From contig JAUVXV010000013.1 of assembly GCA_030603365.1 (NCBI GenBank), forward strand, positions 1-45,432: a stretch of 45,432 nt of DNA, written 5' to 3'. Source of the DNA: Candidatus Heimdallarchaeota archaeon. GTDB taxonomy: Archaea; Asgardarchaeota; Heimdallarchaeia; Heimdallarchaeales; Heimdallarchaeaceae. How positions within the stretch are numbered: position 1 is the first letter of the stretch; every line of letters starts with the position of its first letter. Position numbers and translations under genes: made by a program. Of the stretch, positions 1 to 8,060 are shown in pieces. Under the pieces are notes generated by a model. The model searched no databases. It was not told the DNA's origin and saw only the letters and a list, made by a program, of their open reading frames with translations.

Positions 1-144
1 TTTATTTCAAATATTGAGCCACTCAAAGTATTTGTTTTCAAATTTTCTCAAACTTGGCAATATATATTCTGGTTCTTTTTATAGCTATTTCTCACTGTAT
101 ACTTGGCTACTTCTAGTAGCACAATAATTGAGAGATGATAAGAA

Positions 145-206
145 ATGAAAAATAAAAAATTTCAAGTATAATAGTTACAACTATTGTTGTTTTCTCACTA
201 GCAGGA
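145..206 (+). other. Out-of-frame signal peptide start of the subtilase gene
   Basis: An ATG at 145 begins MKNKK and then runs into a stop eight codons later. Adding one A to the A-run at 154-159 would continue it as KISSIIVTTIVVFSLAG directly into the protease frame, giving a normal signal peptide with basic residues, a hydrophobic core and a small-residue end. The protease frame itself is open from 156 but has no ATG, GTG or TTG before 207. This looks like a one-base deletion in a homopolymer, either a sequencing or assembly error or a real frameshift. Confidence 0.6.
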
Positions 207-1673
207 ATGATTCCAACTATGCTAGTACAGGGAGATTCAGGCAATGGTGTAACAATAAACGATCCAACAGGAACTACAGAAGTTCTGTTCTATAACAAAC
301 TAACGGTCAATTTCACTGTTACCAAAGGAGATCCTCCATGGATTTATACTGGTACTACCATTTATCTTGATAACTTAGCTGTTGATTCTACATCTGAGGG
401 TCTAGGTTCTCCTTTTGTAAAAACCTACTATCCTGAAGGATACGCAGGAGCTCACTTTGTCCGAGTTGAAGCTCACTTTGTTAAAGGTTGGCAAGATACT
501 GAAGATAAATCAGATACCGCTGGTTACATTGTTAAGAATGCAGTAAACACCACAAATCTTGAATATCTAAGAATCGACAAACTCCATGACTACGAAACTG
601 ATAAAGGTTATTTAGATGGTTCTGGAGTGACTATATGTATTATTGAAGATAGAATAGGGTGTAACAATATCACAAACTCCTTCTTCAATAAATCCTTATA
701 TAGAACTTGCCACAATGATCTCTACGAAGACCCGGATAGAAAATTTGTTGATATAAAGTATTATGAATTTGACTTTGACTCAGGTCTTAATCACAGTTTT
801 GCTGAATTCTGGGATGAAGAAACTGATACAAGAGAAGAGAAATGGGAGGAATTGTTTGAAGAAGGAAAAAACAGTAATTACAGTTCAACAGCTGATGTTC
901 ATGGTACCTATGTTCTAGCAACTTTAAGGCAAATAGCTCCAGCTGCAAACTTTGTTTTTGTTGCAACAAATGATAGTATTGCTAATAGAGGATTCGCTGT
1001 CGAATGGGTTCATGACAATCTACAGGATTTAGGAATAGATATTATTTCCATAGCTTGGCCTGGATATGAAGCATGGGAATATTTATTTGATGATATAGCT
1101 GGTAATGGTACGATTACAGTACATTCTGCAGGAAATAATAATGAAACATTCACTTATTATAATGATGCAAAATATCCATGCTCTTTTGATAATACAATTG
1201 GAGTTACAGGAGTATTTGATGGTGACCATGGTAATTCCTCAGAAAGATGGAAAAGAGGGTATGTTGTTAATTCTGGTTACGGAGTTGACATTACTTCTAT
1301 ATGCAATGCCACTACATTGGATTGGTCTCCTGTTCCGGGAGGAAATGAGTTTAATTTCACTAGTAATGCATGTCCAGTAGTTGCTGGGATTCTTGCTCTT
1401 CTTGAACAGTATCAAATAAATTACAAAAGCGGAACGGATTTAACAGTTTCATTGACACAGATTCTATTTGAAGAAACAGGAGATGAACCAGGTAATCCTC
1501 CTAATGCGACTACTACTGTTGGAGGATATTATGATTGGATTAATGAAAATAATCAAACACCATATTATCCAGATTTCCCCTATGAAAATTATGCAAACTA
1601 TACATTCTATTGTTACGGTTGGGGACTTATAGATGGTTATGAGATGTTTTCCTACTTTAAAAACAATTATTAG
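207..1673 (+). CDS. Secreted subtilisin-like (S8) serine protease
   Basis: This is a secreted peptidase of the S8 subtilase family. The catalytic triad reads as Asp148 (in IIEDRIG), His232 (in DVHGTYV) and Ser386 (in FTSNACPVVAG), with the oxyanion Asn310 in HSAGNNN. The order and spacing of these blocks fit the family, but the sequences around them diverge: the usual D-T/S-G around Asp is EDRIG, and the Ser block has TSNACP where TSMATP is common. Numbering is from the ATG at 207. That ATG sits at the end of an obvious signal peptide whose first codons lie upstream in another frame (145-206), so the native protein is probably about 20 residues longer. Residues 10-115 look like a beta-rich prodomain or accessory domain. 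No C-terminal membrane anchor is visible. A T-rich tract follows the stop. It stands alone, convergent with the next gene. Confidence 0.85.
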   Translation: MIPTMLVQGDSGNGVTINDPTGTTEVLFYNKLTVNFTVTKGDPPWIYTGTTIYLDNLAVDSTSEGLGSPFVKTYYPEGYAGAHFVRVEAHFVKGWQDTEDKSDTAGYIVKNAVNTTNLEYLRIDKLHDYETDKGYLDGSGVTICIIEDRIGCNNITNSFFNKSLYRTCHNDLYEDPDRKFVDIKYYEFDFDSGLNHSFAEFWDEETDTREEKWEELFEEGKNSNYSSTADVHGTYVLATLRQIAPAANFVFVATNDSIANRGFAVEWVHDNLQDLGIDIISIAWPGYEAWEYLFDDIAGNGTITVHSAGNNNETFTYYNDAKYPCSFDNTIGVTGVFDGDHGNSSERWKRGYVVNSGYGVDITSICNATTLDWSPVPGGNEFNFTSNACPVVAGILALLEQYQINYKSGTDLTVSLTQILFEETGDEPGNPPNATTTVGGYYDWINENNQTPYYPDFPYENYANYTFYCYGWGLIDGYEMFSYFKNNY

Positions 1674-1704
1674 TTTTCTCTTTTTCTTCTCTTTTCTTTT
1701 TTTT
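1674..1704 (+). terminator. T-rich transcription terminator tract
   Basis: A pyrimidine tract made almost only of T with some C follows directly after the protease stop codon, in a convergent gene pair. Oligo-T tracts are the usual intrinsic stop signal for archaeal RNA polymerase. Confidence 0.5.
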
Positions 1705-1823
1705 GACTTACCTTTATACATAAAAAGGTGATTCAACAATTCTATAATCATATGAATTTTTCCATTAGTATAATATATTCTTCTAAAATCATGGAGTTAA
1801 ACGCAATGAGGTTAAGTCTTGTG

Positions 1824-2531
1824 CTAGTATACCACTTTACGTCTTGTAAATAGTCTTCTAATTATAGCTCTAAATAGGAAAAAAACAAATATGAAAATTA
1901 CAGGAAAAGAGGTTTGATTTGTTTGTTGTAAGGGAGTTGTTGTGGGAGTTGGTGTAGGTGTTGGAGTATGTAAATAGTAAACTTCTGTTGAATTATTGTA
2001 TTCAAAGAAATATGTTACATTAGACTGTGAAACATGAATGTTTAGTTTTTCAGTGAAAACGGGAACAGAAACTGAACAACATTCAACGTAATCAAACCAA
2101 AATATATAGTTTCCTAGGGGAAGATACTCATTCTCATAAGGTTCTATGAAAAACGCAAAAAATGCAAAAGCTGATGTTATCCCTGGTGGAATGTTATAAC
2201 TCCCTCCAACCCCCTCAATGTACACTGCTAGACTGACACTGAGACTTTTATTTTCAAGATTAGTCTGCAAACAAGGAAATGGAGAAGGTGAACAAATATA
2301 GTCAACTTTTATATTTGATTGAGTAGGGTTTTCAATTTGAATTTGGGTTTCAAATTCAAAGAGGGAAAAATGATTAACATTATTTATCAGAACTCTTGGA
2401 GGAAAGTTTGCATTTACTATTCTCACTATCAGATACTCCTCTTCTGAAAAAACTTGCATTGACCCTGTTAAGATAAATGAAGTGAATACAATAGTGATTA
2501 TCATCCATTTTAGCTTACGATTCATTCTCAT
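1824..2531 (-). CDS. Membrane-anchored extracytoplasmic protein, unknown function
   Basis: I do not recognise a family. The 235-residue product starts with basic residues and a hydrophobic stretch (about 9-28) that looks like a signal peptide. A beta-rich domain with two Cys pairs (CSPSPFPC near 75 and an adjacent CC near 150) follows, then a Thr-Pro repeat linker near residues 188-200, a transmembrane helix near 207-225 and a basic RRLFTRRK tail. This is the layout of a surface domain held by a stalk and a C-terminal anchor. The TP linker is encoded by a short GT-rich near-repeat at about 1934-1973. A second ATG two codons in could also be the start. The gene is convergent with the protease and has no operon partner. 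Confidence 0.65.
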   Translation of the reverse strand: MRMNRKLKWMIITIVFTSFILTGSMQVFSEEEYLIVRIVNANFPPRVLINNVNHFSLFEFETQIQIENPTQSNIKVDYICSPSPFPCLQTNLENKSLSVSLAVYIEGVGGSYNIPPGITSAFAFFAFFIEPYENEYLPLGNYIFWFDYVECCSVSVPVFTEKLNIHVSQSNVTYFFEYNNSTEVYYLHTPTPTPTPTTTPLQQTNQTSFPVIFIFVFFLFRAIIRRLFTRRKVVY

Positions 2532-2678
2532 GTCTAATTCCTATTCCTTAGATTTTGAAGGTAAAATACTCATTACTTTCTACATCTTAATTATATATAC
2601 TGACTTTACTATTTAAGAACTATGACAAAATTAGTTATAAAATATAACCTCTACTGTAATCCGTTTTTCCCCATTATG

Positions 2679-2687
2679 CTTAAATAC
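2679..2687 (+). promoter_or_regulatory. TATA box of a possible RNA gene
   Basis: CTTAAATAC matches the archaeal box A pattern. Its centre is about 25 nt before 2708, where a self-complementary sequence begins, so the predicted transcript start coincides with the base of the predicted stem. Confidence 0.4.
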
Positions 2688-2707
2688 TTTCTTTGCCTAA
2701 AATAAAA

Positions 2708-2850
2708 GGAGCTACCCTAACAATTGATACAGTCTTTCATTTGCAGTCTTTCGCTAAAGAAAAGGGATGAGAATAGAATCAATTGTCAAACACCTCTTAT
2801 ACTATGTTTTCATTAGTAGCTTTACGATCTCATCCAAAAGAGAGATTTTT
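2708..2850 (+). ncRNA. Candidate structured non-coding RNA
   Basis: No open reading frame covers this stretch, but it has nested complementarity. GGAGCTAC (2708-2715) can pair with GTAGCTTT (2816-2823, two G-U pairs). Inside it ACAATTGAT (2720-2728) pairs perfectly with ATCAATTGT (2778-2786), and TCTTT/AAAGA (2747-2751/2756-2760) closes a small hairpin. CAGTCTTTC occurs twice (2730-2738 and 2744-2752). A last small hairpin, ATCTC/GAGAT (2827-2831/2842-2846), is followed by TTTTT, which would suit a 3' end. A TATA-like box lies at the right distance upstream. It does not match a tRNA (no T-loop or acceptor), SRP RNA or RNase P RNA (too short), and lacks clear C/D boxes. The family is unknown and the call rests on pairing read by eye. 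Confidence 0.35.
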
Positions 2851-2886
2851 CTGAACTAAGTAATCTTGCCTTTTTTTCCTTTCTGT

Positions 2887-2897
2887 TTTAATACTTA
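2887..2897 (+). promoter_or_regulatory. TATA box of the small ORF at 2918
   Basis: TTTAATACTTA has its centre about 26 nt upstream of the ATA at 2918. This is the spacing seen for the leaderless genes at 3295, 8612, 9360 and 17241, and it supports 2918 as the first transcribed codon. Confidence 0.4.
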
Positions 2898-2917
2898 AAA
2901 AACCCGAGAGAATCAAT

Positions 2918-3139
2918 ATAAGTGATTATTCTATCTATAAACTAGGTAGAGTTGAACTTGAAACTGAGAAAGCTTATCTAGCCATTATTGAGAATTTCAC
3001 TGACAGAAAAGTATGGTTTCCTAAATCTGTTGTTGATCCTGATAAGAGTATCAAACAATGTTTCATCGACCAAAAAGATAAGGAAATTAAGGATTTCATG
3101 AGAAAAAAGAAACAGTCAGACTTGGAACAATTTTTCTAA
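2918..3139 (+). CDS. Small conserved-looking protein, apparent ATA start
   Basis: The frame reads (M)SDYSIYKLGRVELETEK..., then AYLAIIENFTDRKVWFPKS, then a Lys/Asp-rich helix ending in EQFF, 73 residues in all. The composition is clearly protein-like: charged amphipathic helices, no low complexity. The frame is open back to a stop at 2861 but contains no ATG, GTG or TTG ahead of the conserved-looking part. ATA at 2918 is where a leaderless start is expected from the TATA box at 2887-2897. Explanations are a genuine ATA start, a mutated ATG (dying gene) or a base error. I do not recognise the family; no membrane segment is present. Confidence 0.5.
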   Translation: MSDYSIYKLGRVELETEKAYLAIIENFTDRKVWFPKSVVDPDKSIKQCFIDQKDKEIKDFMRKKKQSDLEQFF

Positions 3140-3262
3140 TCTCTCAACTAAAAAGATTGTTCTACATCTCTTTCGTCCAATGTTTTTTAATAAAACTTTC
3201 GCTTACTCTGTAAATATTTTTCTTCAATGCATTCTTATCCTAATAAGACAGTTTGAGAATAT

Positions 3263-3272
3263 ATTTTTAAAC
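3263..3272 (+). promoter_or_regulatory. TATA box of the membrane protein gene at 3295
   Basis: ATTTTTAAAC is centred about 27 nt before the ATG at 3295, with no Shine-Dalgarno motif in between, indicating leaderless transcription. Confidence 0.45.
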
Positions 3273-3294
3273 AAGTTTGTGATAACTTTTCTTC

Positions 3295-3783
3295 ATGTCA
3301 GAACAACGTGAGGTTCCTGAATATGCAAAACGTGCATTATATGTTGGTACCATGATACTGAGTTTGGTAAGTGCTATCCTTATTTTCACTTCTGAATTTG
3401 GATGGTGGTACGAAGGCGGGTATTATTATGGTTACGACTATGATATTTATGCAGACTATACTCCTGGATTTCACAAATTTCTCCTCGTTATTTTAGGAAT
3501 AGGTTTTATTTTTGTATTACTTATGGCTTTACAGCAACTCTATCCTGTTCTCAAAGTATCCAAAGATGTAGATAAAAAATTAGGGCTAAGCGGTTTATTC
3601 GTATCCTTAGGTATGTTAGTCTTGACCTTACTTATTACAATACTCTTTTTCGTCTATGTTAACTCTATCAGTACACTTTGGGATAGCGGTCTAGGGACCA
3701 GTTTTTATGCAGGATTATTTGGTGGATTACTTTCTACTCTTTTCTTCTGGTTTGCTGGGAGGATCGACAAACAAACAACATAA
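3295..3783 (+). CDS. Four-TM membrane protein, unknown function
   Basis: The 162-residue product has about four hydrophobic helices: residues 15-33, 60-80, 98-122 and 138-155. Between helices 1 and 2 lies an unusual Tyr/Gly/Asp-rich loop (WWYEGGYYYGYDYDIYADY), probably outside the cell. No catalytic or binding motif is recognisable. The start is supported by a TATA box 27 nt upstream. A T-tract follows the gene at 3815-3826, so it is probably transcribed alone. Confidence 0.7.
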   Translation: MSEQREVPEYAKRALYVGTMILSLVSAILIFTSEFGWWYEGGYYYGYDYDIYADYTPGFHKFLLVILGIGFIFVLLMALQQLYPVLKVSKDVDKKLGLSGLFVSLGMLVLTLLITILFFVYVNSISTLWDSGLGTSFYAGLFGGLLSTLFFWFAGRIDKQTT

Positions 3784-3814
3784 AAATTTAGGTGAAACTA
3801 TTTAAAACCTTTAA

Positions 3815-3826
3815 TTCTTTTTTTCT
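3815..3826 (+). terminator. T-tract terminator
   Basis: TTCTTTTTTTCTT lies between the membrane protein gene and the M20 peptidase gene, in the position of an archaeal oligo-T stop. Confidence 0.35.
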
Positions 3827-3865
3827 TGACTAAGAGTTCTGTAACCTAAATTAGGATGTATTAAA

Positions 3866-5254
3866 TTGAAGGCCTTCGATTCTTTTAAGGATAACAAACA
3901 AGATTTTTTGGATGAATTATTTGATTTGATTAGAATCCCTAGTATTTCTAGAGATAAAGCATCAGTAACTACAGCTGCTAATTGGCTTGATAATAAGTTA
4001 AAACAAACTGCCGATTATGTTGAACAAATTGAAACTTCAGGTAATCCTGTTGTAATTGCTGAATGGAGACCTCAAATTGATGAAATTTCTTCTAGTGTAT
4101 CAACCTCTATTCTCTTTTATGGTCATTATGATGTTCAACCCCCTGATCCGATAGATGAATGGCTCTCTCCTCCATTTGAACCCGAGATTAGAGATGGTCG
4201 CATTTTCGCACGAGGTATTGGTGATAATAAAGGTCAATTCTTTGCTCATATTGTAGCAATAGAATGCTTGCATAAACTCAACAAATTAGGTGTTCGTGTT
4301 AAGATGATTTTGGATGGGGAAGAAGAGTTGGGTTCCCCCTACATAGATGAAGCTATCAACAAAAGAAAGGAATTTTTCAACGATGTTGATTTAGTTATAG
4401 TTTCAGATGGTCCTGCTGATCCTACTTGGAAACCAACTTTAGAATTTGGTGCTAGAGGAATAATCACAGTTCAATTTGAATTACAAACAGCAAAAGGGGA
4501 TGTCCATTCGGGTAATTTTGGAGGAATTCAACCTAATCCTGTTTGGGACCTCATTTCTATTCTTAAGACAATGAAGAGTGATCAAGGTAAATGTCTGATA
4601 GAGGGATTTTATGATAATGTTTTTACCCCAAGTGAAGCAGCACTGAAAGCTGCAGAAGATTTAGATAGAGATCCAGAAATTTACAAGAAACAACTAGGTG
4701 TTACATATTTTGGAGAAGAAAAGGATTTACCATTAACTCATAGATTAATGTTTAGGCCTACATTCAATATCCGTGGGATTTGTTCAGGTAGTGTTCGAGA
4801 AAATGCTCGTACTATCATACCCAAGGAAGTAGTTGCTGAATTAGATATAAGGCTTGTACCTAACCAAACACCTGAAAGAATAGAACAACTGGTTTTGGAG
4901 CATTTACAAGGGTTAAAAGAAAAATCACAAAACTATGCTCAAATTCTTGAAAGATGTAAAATTAATTTTGGTACTAGTTTTTATCCTATGTTCACTCCTC
5001 TTGAACTACCTTGGACCGATATTTTAGTTAAATCAATTCGTGAAGGATTTGATGAAGAGCCACTTAAAATCCCTCTTGCAGGAGGAAGTCTTCCCTTATA
5101 CTCTCTCTATAAAGCTACTAAAAAACCAATGTATATAATTCCTTATGCTCAACCTGATGAAGATAATCATGCTCCTAATGAGAATATGATGGTGGAGTGG
5201 TTTGAAAAAGGTGTTAAAACATCTATAGCTCTTCTGAACAGTCTCAAGGAGTAA
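3866..5254 (+). CDS. M20-family metallopeptidase (dipeptidase-like)
   Basis: This is a cytosolic two-metal aminoacyl peptidase or dipeptidase of the M20 family, about the usual 460 residues. The metal ligands are visible in order: His87 in YGHYDVQP, bridging Asp120 in GIGDNKGQ, the Glu pair 152-153 in DGEEELGS, an Asp in VSDGP, and the late His in DNHAPNE. The central part carries the dimerisation/lid domain typical of the carnosinase-like branch, with KGDVHSGNFGG. The start is a TTG; AGGATG lies 7 nt upstream and no ATG is available in frame nearby. The exact substrate cannot be told from sequence; it could also hydrolyse N-acylated amino acids. The SDR gene follows 31 nt downstream on the same strand. 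Confidence 0.87.
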   Translation: MKAFDSFKDNKQDFLDELFDLIRIPSISRDKASVTTAANWLDNKLKQTADYVEQIETSGNPVVIAEWRPQIDEISSSVSTSILFYGHYDVQPPDPIDEWLSPPFEPEIRDGRIFARGIGDNKGQFFAHIVAIECLHKLNKLGVRVKMILDGEEELGSPYIDEAINKRKEFFNDVDLVIVSDGPADPTWKPTLEFGARGIITVQFELQTAKGDVHSGNFGGIQPNPVWDLISILKTMKSDQGKCLIEGFYDNVFTPSEAALKAAEDLDRDPEIYKKQLGVTYFGEEKDLPLTHRLMFRPTFNIRGICSGSVRENARTIIPKEVVAELDIRLVPNQTPERIEQLVLEHLQGLKEKSQNYAQILERCKINFGTSFYPMFTPLELPWTDILVKSIREGFDEEPLKIPLAGGSLPLYSLYKATKKPMYIIPYAQPDEDNHAPNENMMVEWFEKGVKTSIALLNSLKE

Positions 5255-5285
5255 AAGATATTAAGCTAAGATAAACTTTCAATTT

Positions 5286-6002
5286 ATGAATAGTGAGAAC
5301 AGTCAATCCTCTCTTAGGATTCTCATTACTGGAGGATCAAGTGGAATTGGTGAGGCAGTTGCACTAGAGATGGCAAAAGATAAACACAGTTTTTACTTAA
5401 CTGGAAGGAATGAACAGAGCTTAAAGAAGATTTGTGAGAATTTGACATTAATGGGATGTAAAGCCCATTATGGTGTTGGGGATGTAAGTGACGAACAAAC
5501 TGTCGGAAACATGCTTGAAGATATTAAATCAAATTTGGGGGGAGTTGATGTCGTATTTGCTAATGCAGGTGTAGGTTATTTTGGTAATTTAGAAGATTTA
5601 ACTATCGAGCAGTATGATGAACAATTCAATACAAATGTTCGTGGTGTTTTTCTATGGTTAAACAGAACTCTACCTTTACTGAAATCTCAAAATAAAGGAC
5701 AAATAATAGTTACATCTTCAAATTTGGGTTTGAAGACAGGAGCAAGATGTTCTTTATATGCTGCAACAAAACATGCAGTTCAAGCAATGGTTTGGTGTCT
5801 TCGTGATGAACTAAAAAGTACAGGGGTTAAAGCTGCTACAATAAACCCTGGTTCAGTTGATACGCCTTGGTTTGATGGAAAAGATGTAGATAGAACCAAG
5901 ATGTTAGCTGTTGAAGATGTTGCAAAAGCTGTTCGATTCATAATAGATCAAGATGAAACTAGCAACATTGACCATATATTATTAGTGCCTGGTAAGCAAT
6001 AA
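5286..6002 (+). CDS. Short-chain dehydrogenase/reductase (SDR)
   Basis: The product is a classical SDR oxidoreductase of 238 residues. It has the nucleotide-binding motif TGGSSGIGEA near residue 15, the NAG motif in FANAGVGYFG near 95, the catalytic Ser in TSSNLGLK and the YxxxK pair in LYAATKHA. A PG motif (INPGSVDTPW) follows the active site. TGRNEQSL after beta-strand 2 carries an Arg and fits NADP(H) preference, but this is weak evidence. The substrate is unknown. It may be co-transcribed with the upstream peptidase and is convergent with the next gene, 13 nt away. Confidence 0.88.
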   Translation: MNSENSQSSLRILITGGSSGIGEAVALEMAKDKHSFYLTGRNEQSLKKICENLTLMGCKAHYGVGDVSDEQTVGNMLEDIKSNLGGVDVVFANAGVGYFGNLEDLTIEQYDEQFNTNVRGVFLWLNRTLPLLKSQNKGQIIVTSSNLGLKTGARCSLYAATKHAVQAMVWCLRDELKSTGVKAATINPGSVDTPWFDGKDVDRTKMLAVEDVAKAVRFIIDQDETSNIDHILLVPGKQ

Positions 6003-6015
6003 AACTATCTTCAGA

Positions 6016-7356
6016 CTACACTTTGAAATCCCGTTGAATTCGAATCAGTTTATGTGATATTGGGTGTGACTTTGCTTTCTCAAAAGAAATTTTTATTTTT
6101 GGACTGTTGCAGGAATATGACCTAAAAACAGCTCTAAGCTTTGTTGTTACATTGTGGATAATTTTTTCTTTCAAAACATGCTTAATTTTAAGTTGTAAAC
6201 GAACTTCTAATTCTGTAAAGGATTTTTGGATAACTTGATATTCTGATATGTCGTCTGAAGAAGAGATAATTGCTCTACGTAAATAATCAGGAAAGATGAA
6301 TTGCAACTCTCCACTGTCAGTTCTGTGAGACCACAATAAGTCATCATTTCTTCCTTGAATCTGTTCAATCACTCTAAAAGAAGAACCACATTCGCATTGC
6401 TGAGAACTAATTGTCACTAAATCGTTTAATTCATAACGAATAATAGGTTGCGTTTTTCTATGTAAATCCGTTACTATCATCTTGTAACAGGATTCCCCAG
6501 GATTAGTTATTGTTCCATCTGAATTAAATGTTTGAACTTTAATTAGATCCTCATTAATATGTAGAGAACCATATTTACAAGACATAGCAATTGAGCCTTC
6601 ACTAGCTTGATAAATTTGATGAATTTTACAACCAAAAATCTGTTCTAACTCCTCTTCCACCTCAGGATAAAGAACCTCTGCAAAAGAGACAACTCTAGGG
6701 GGTTTGATGTCCAATCTACCTTCATTTATCTCCTTAGAAAGCATTTGGAGCATGGAAGGGGGTGCTGAAAGTACATTTGGTTGAAGTTCTTGAAGTTGTC
6801 GAGATATCTCATCCAAAGAATTTAATTGACTAATATGTGTCAGTTTCTGACCAAATTTGTCTATCTGAAAGGCAGGGGTTGTTACTCTCAGGATGAAAGC
6901 GATATTCAGTCTTAATGTTTTAGGAAAACTGAATCGTGCAAAAAAAGCTGCTCTAAGATATTTCTCCTCAGAAGGACTAGTAATAACAATTCCTTTGTTA
7001 CCGCTTGTTCCAGATGACATAGCAACATTATACTTGTTGAACTGTTCTTCATAGTTTTGAGTTTCTTCAATGCGAATACAAAATTCCTCTAAATCTTGCT
7101 TGTTTAAACCATCAGTATTGTAATTTGTTAGGTTATCCATCATAATTTTCTTATTGACAGTTGGAAGGTTCCAAACATCTTCTAGGTCAAACTCAGAATA
7201 ATATTTCTTGAAAAATGGTGAATGTTCATAAACATATTTTGTGATATTTCGAGCATTTGTCAGTTGATAATTCTCGAGTTTTTCTTGACTCATTTTCTTG
7301 AAACGTCTTCTACATGCAAGAAAGAAATACAAAAAAGACCTGGTTTCAAGATTCAC
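6016..7356 (-). CDS. PaaK-like adenylate-forming ligase
   Basis: This resembles phenylacetate-CoA ligase/CapK-type enzymes that activate a carboxylic acid with ATP. The phosphate-binding loop is AMSSGTSGNKGIV near residue 113, followed later by YQASEGSIA (A5-like), an RYELNDLVT segment and the CECG pair, a Cys-x-Cys seen in many PaaK relatives where a metal or structural site is expected. The N-terminal YEHSPFFKKYY is the usual PaaK entry. The length (446) fits the family. The GTG at 7356 gives a 21-residue basic extension; the ATG at 7293 (MSQEKLENYQ) is an equally good start by homology. The substrate is unknown. It stands alone, convergent with the SDR gene. Confidence 0.75.
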   Translation of the reverse strand: MNLETRSFLYFFLACRRRFKKMSQEKLENYQLTNARNITKYVYEHSPFFKKYYSEFDLEDVWNLPTVNKKIMMDNLTNYNTDGLNKQDLEEFCIRIEETQNYEEQFNKYNVAMSSGTSGNKGIVITSPSEEKYLRAAFFARFSFPKTLRLNIAFILRVTTPAFQIDKFGQKLTHISQLNSLDEISRQLQELQPNVLSAPPSMLQMLSKEINEGRLDIKPPRVVSFAEVLYPEVEEELEQIFGCKIHQIYQASEGSIAMSCKYGSLHINEDLIKVQTFNSDGTITNPGESCYKMIVTDLHRKTQPIIRYELNDLVTISSQQCECGSSFRVIEQIQGRNDDLLWSHRTDSGELQFIFPDYLRRAIISSSDDISEYQVIQKSFTELEVRLQLKIKHVLKEKIIHNVTTKLRAVFRSYSCNSPKIKISFEKAKSHPISHKLIRIQRDFKV

Positions 7357-7451
7357 TTACACACCATTTCTAAATTTAAAGAGAAGATAAATTCTAACTT
7401 TAAAAGAATTCTGAAAAAGAAGATGTGATTTTCATAATTTTCTAGTTCTGA

Positions 7452-8018
7452 TCAAACTGCATATAGTTTTTTCAATAGAACTTCTCTAGATAAAGATTGA
7501 AAAGCTCTTTTTACTCCAATCCCTTCAATGGCTATAGTTTCATATACAGGAATATTCATTCCCAAGTCTAAGGCATCAACCAATTCTTTCTTTGGCATGG
7601 CATCTGGAGCATCTCGTTTGTTTAATGCAATTACAATTGGTATTTCTCCACCAATTTTCTCTCCCAATCCTATCTTCAATTCTTCTGCAGATTCGACATT
7701 ATCTGCTAGCATTGCCCTTGATGAGTCAGCTACAAACAGTAAACCATCTACTCCTTTTAACACTAAAGCTCTTTGATGTCTATGTCTTCTTTGTCCTGCT
7801 ACTGTGTAAATATCTAAAATTACAGAGGAGGTTGCCATAAACGGGCTAAAATCAAAGTAGATGGTTCTTCCAGAAGGATCTTCTATACTATTCAATCCTC
7901 CTTTTTTGATTCCAGTAACGTCAGTGTGAAGTTTCTTCAGTAGTGTGGTTTTGCCTGATAAACTAGGTCCAACAAAGACCAGTTTAAAATGCATTTTTCC
8001 TGATGCGTCTTTTCTCAT
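7452..8018 (-). CDS. MglA-like small Ras-superfamily GTPase
   Basis: The 188-residue protein is a small GTPase of the MglA type rather than a Rab or Arf. The P-loop is GPSLSGKTT (from Gly17), the switch region has the MglA-like GRTIYFDFSPF, motif G3 reads YTVAGQRRHRHQR and is followed by LKGVDGLLFVADS, and the base-recognition motif is ALNKRD. MglA proteins switch polarity or motility together with a Roadblock partner, MglB; here a Roadblock gene lies 42 nt upstream on the same strand, which strongly suggests a GTPase/regulator pair. No lipidation cysteine is seen at the C terminus (KKLYAV). A TATA box is not evident in the gap, so the two genes are probably one transcript. Confidence 0.88.
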   Translation of the reverse strand: MRKDASGKMHFKLVFVGPSLSGKTTLLKKLHTDVTGIKKGGLNSIEDPSGRTIYFDFSPFMATSSVILDIYTVAGQRRHRHQRALVLKGVDGLLFVADSSRAMLADNVESAEELKIGLGEKIGGEIPIVIALNKRDAPDAMPKKELVDALDLGMNIPVYETIAIEGIGVKRAFQSLSREVLLKKLYAV

Positions 8019-8060
8019 CGTTTCTTCATCAACTTTTAATGTTGTATCCGTGCTTTAGGA

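Noticed and set aside
1934..1973. GT-rich near-repeat that might be a microsatellite or array
   Set aside because: It encodes the Thr-Pro linker of the membrane-anchored protein and is not an independent repeat element or CRISPR.
2700..2850. tRNA or C/D-box RNA in the gene-poor stretch
   Set aside because: No acceptor stem/T-loop pair and no clear RTGATGA and CTGA boxes; only the general structured-RNA call is kept.
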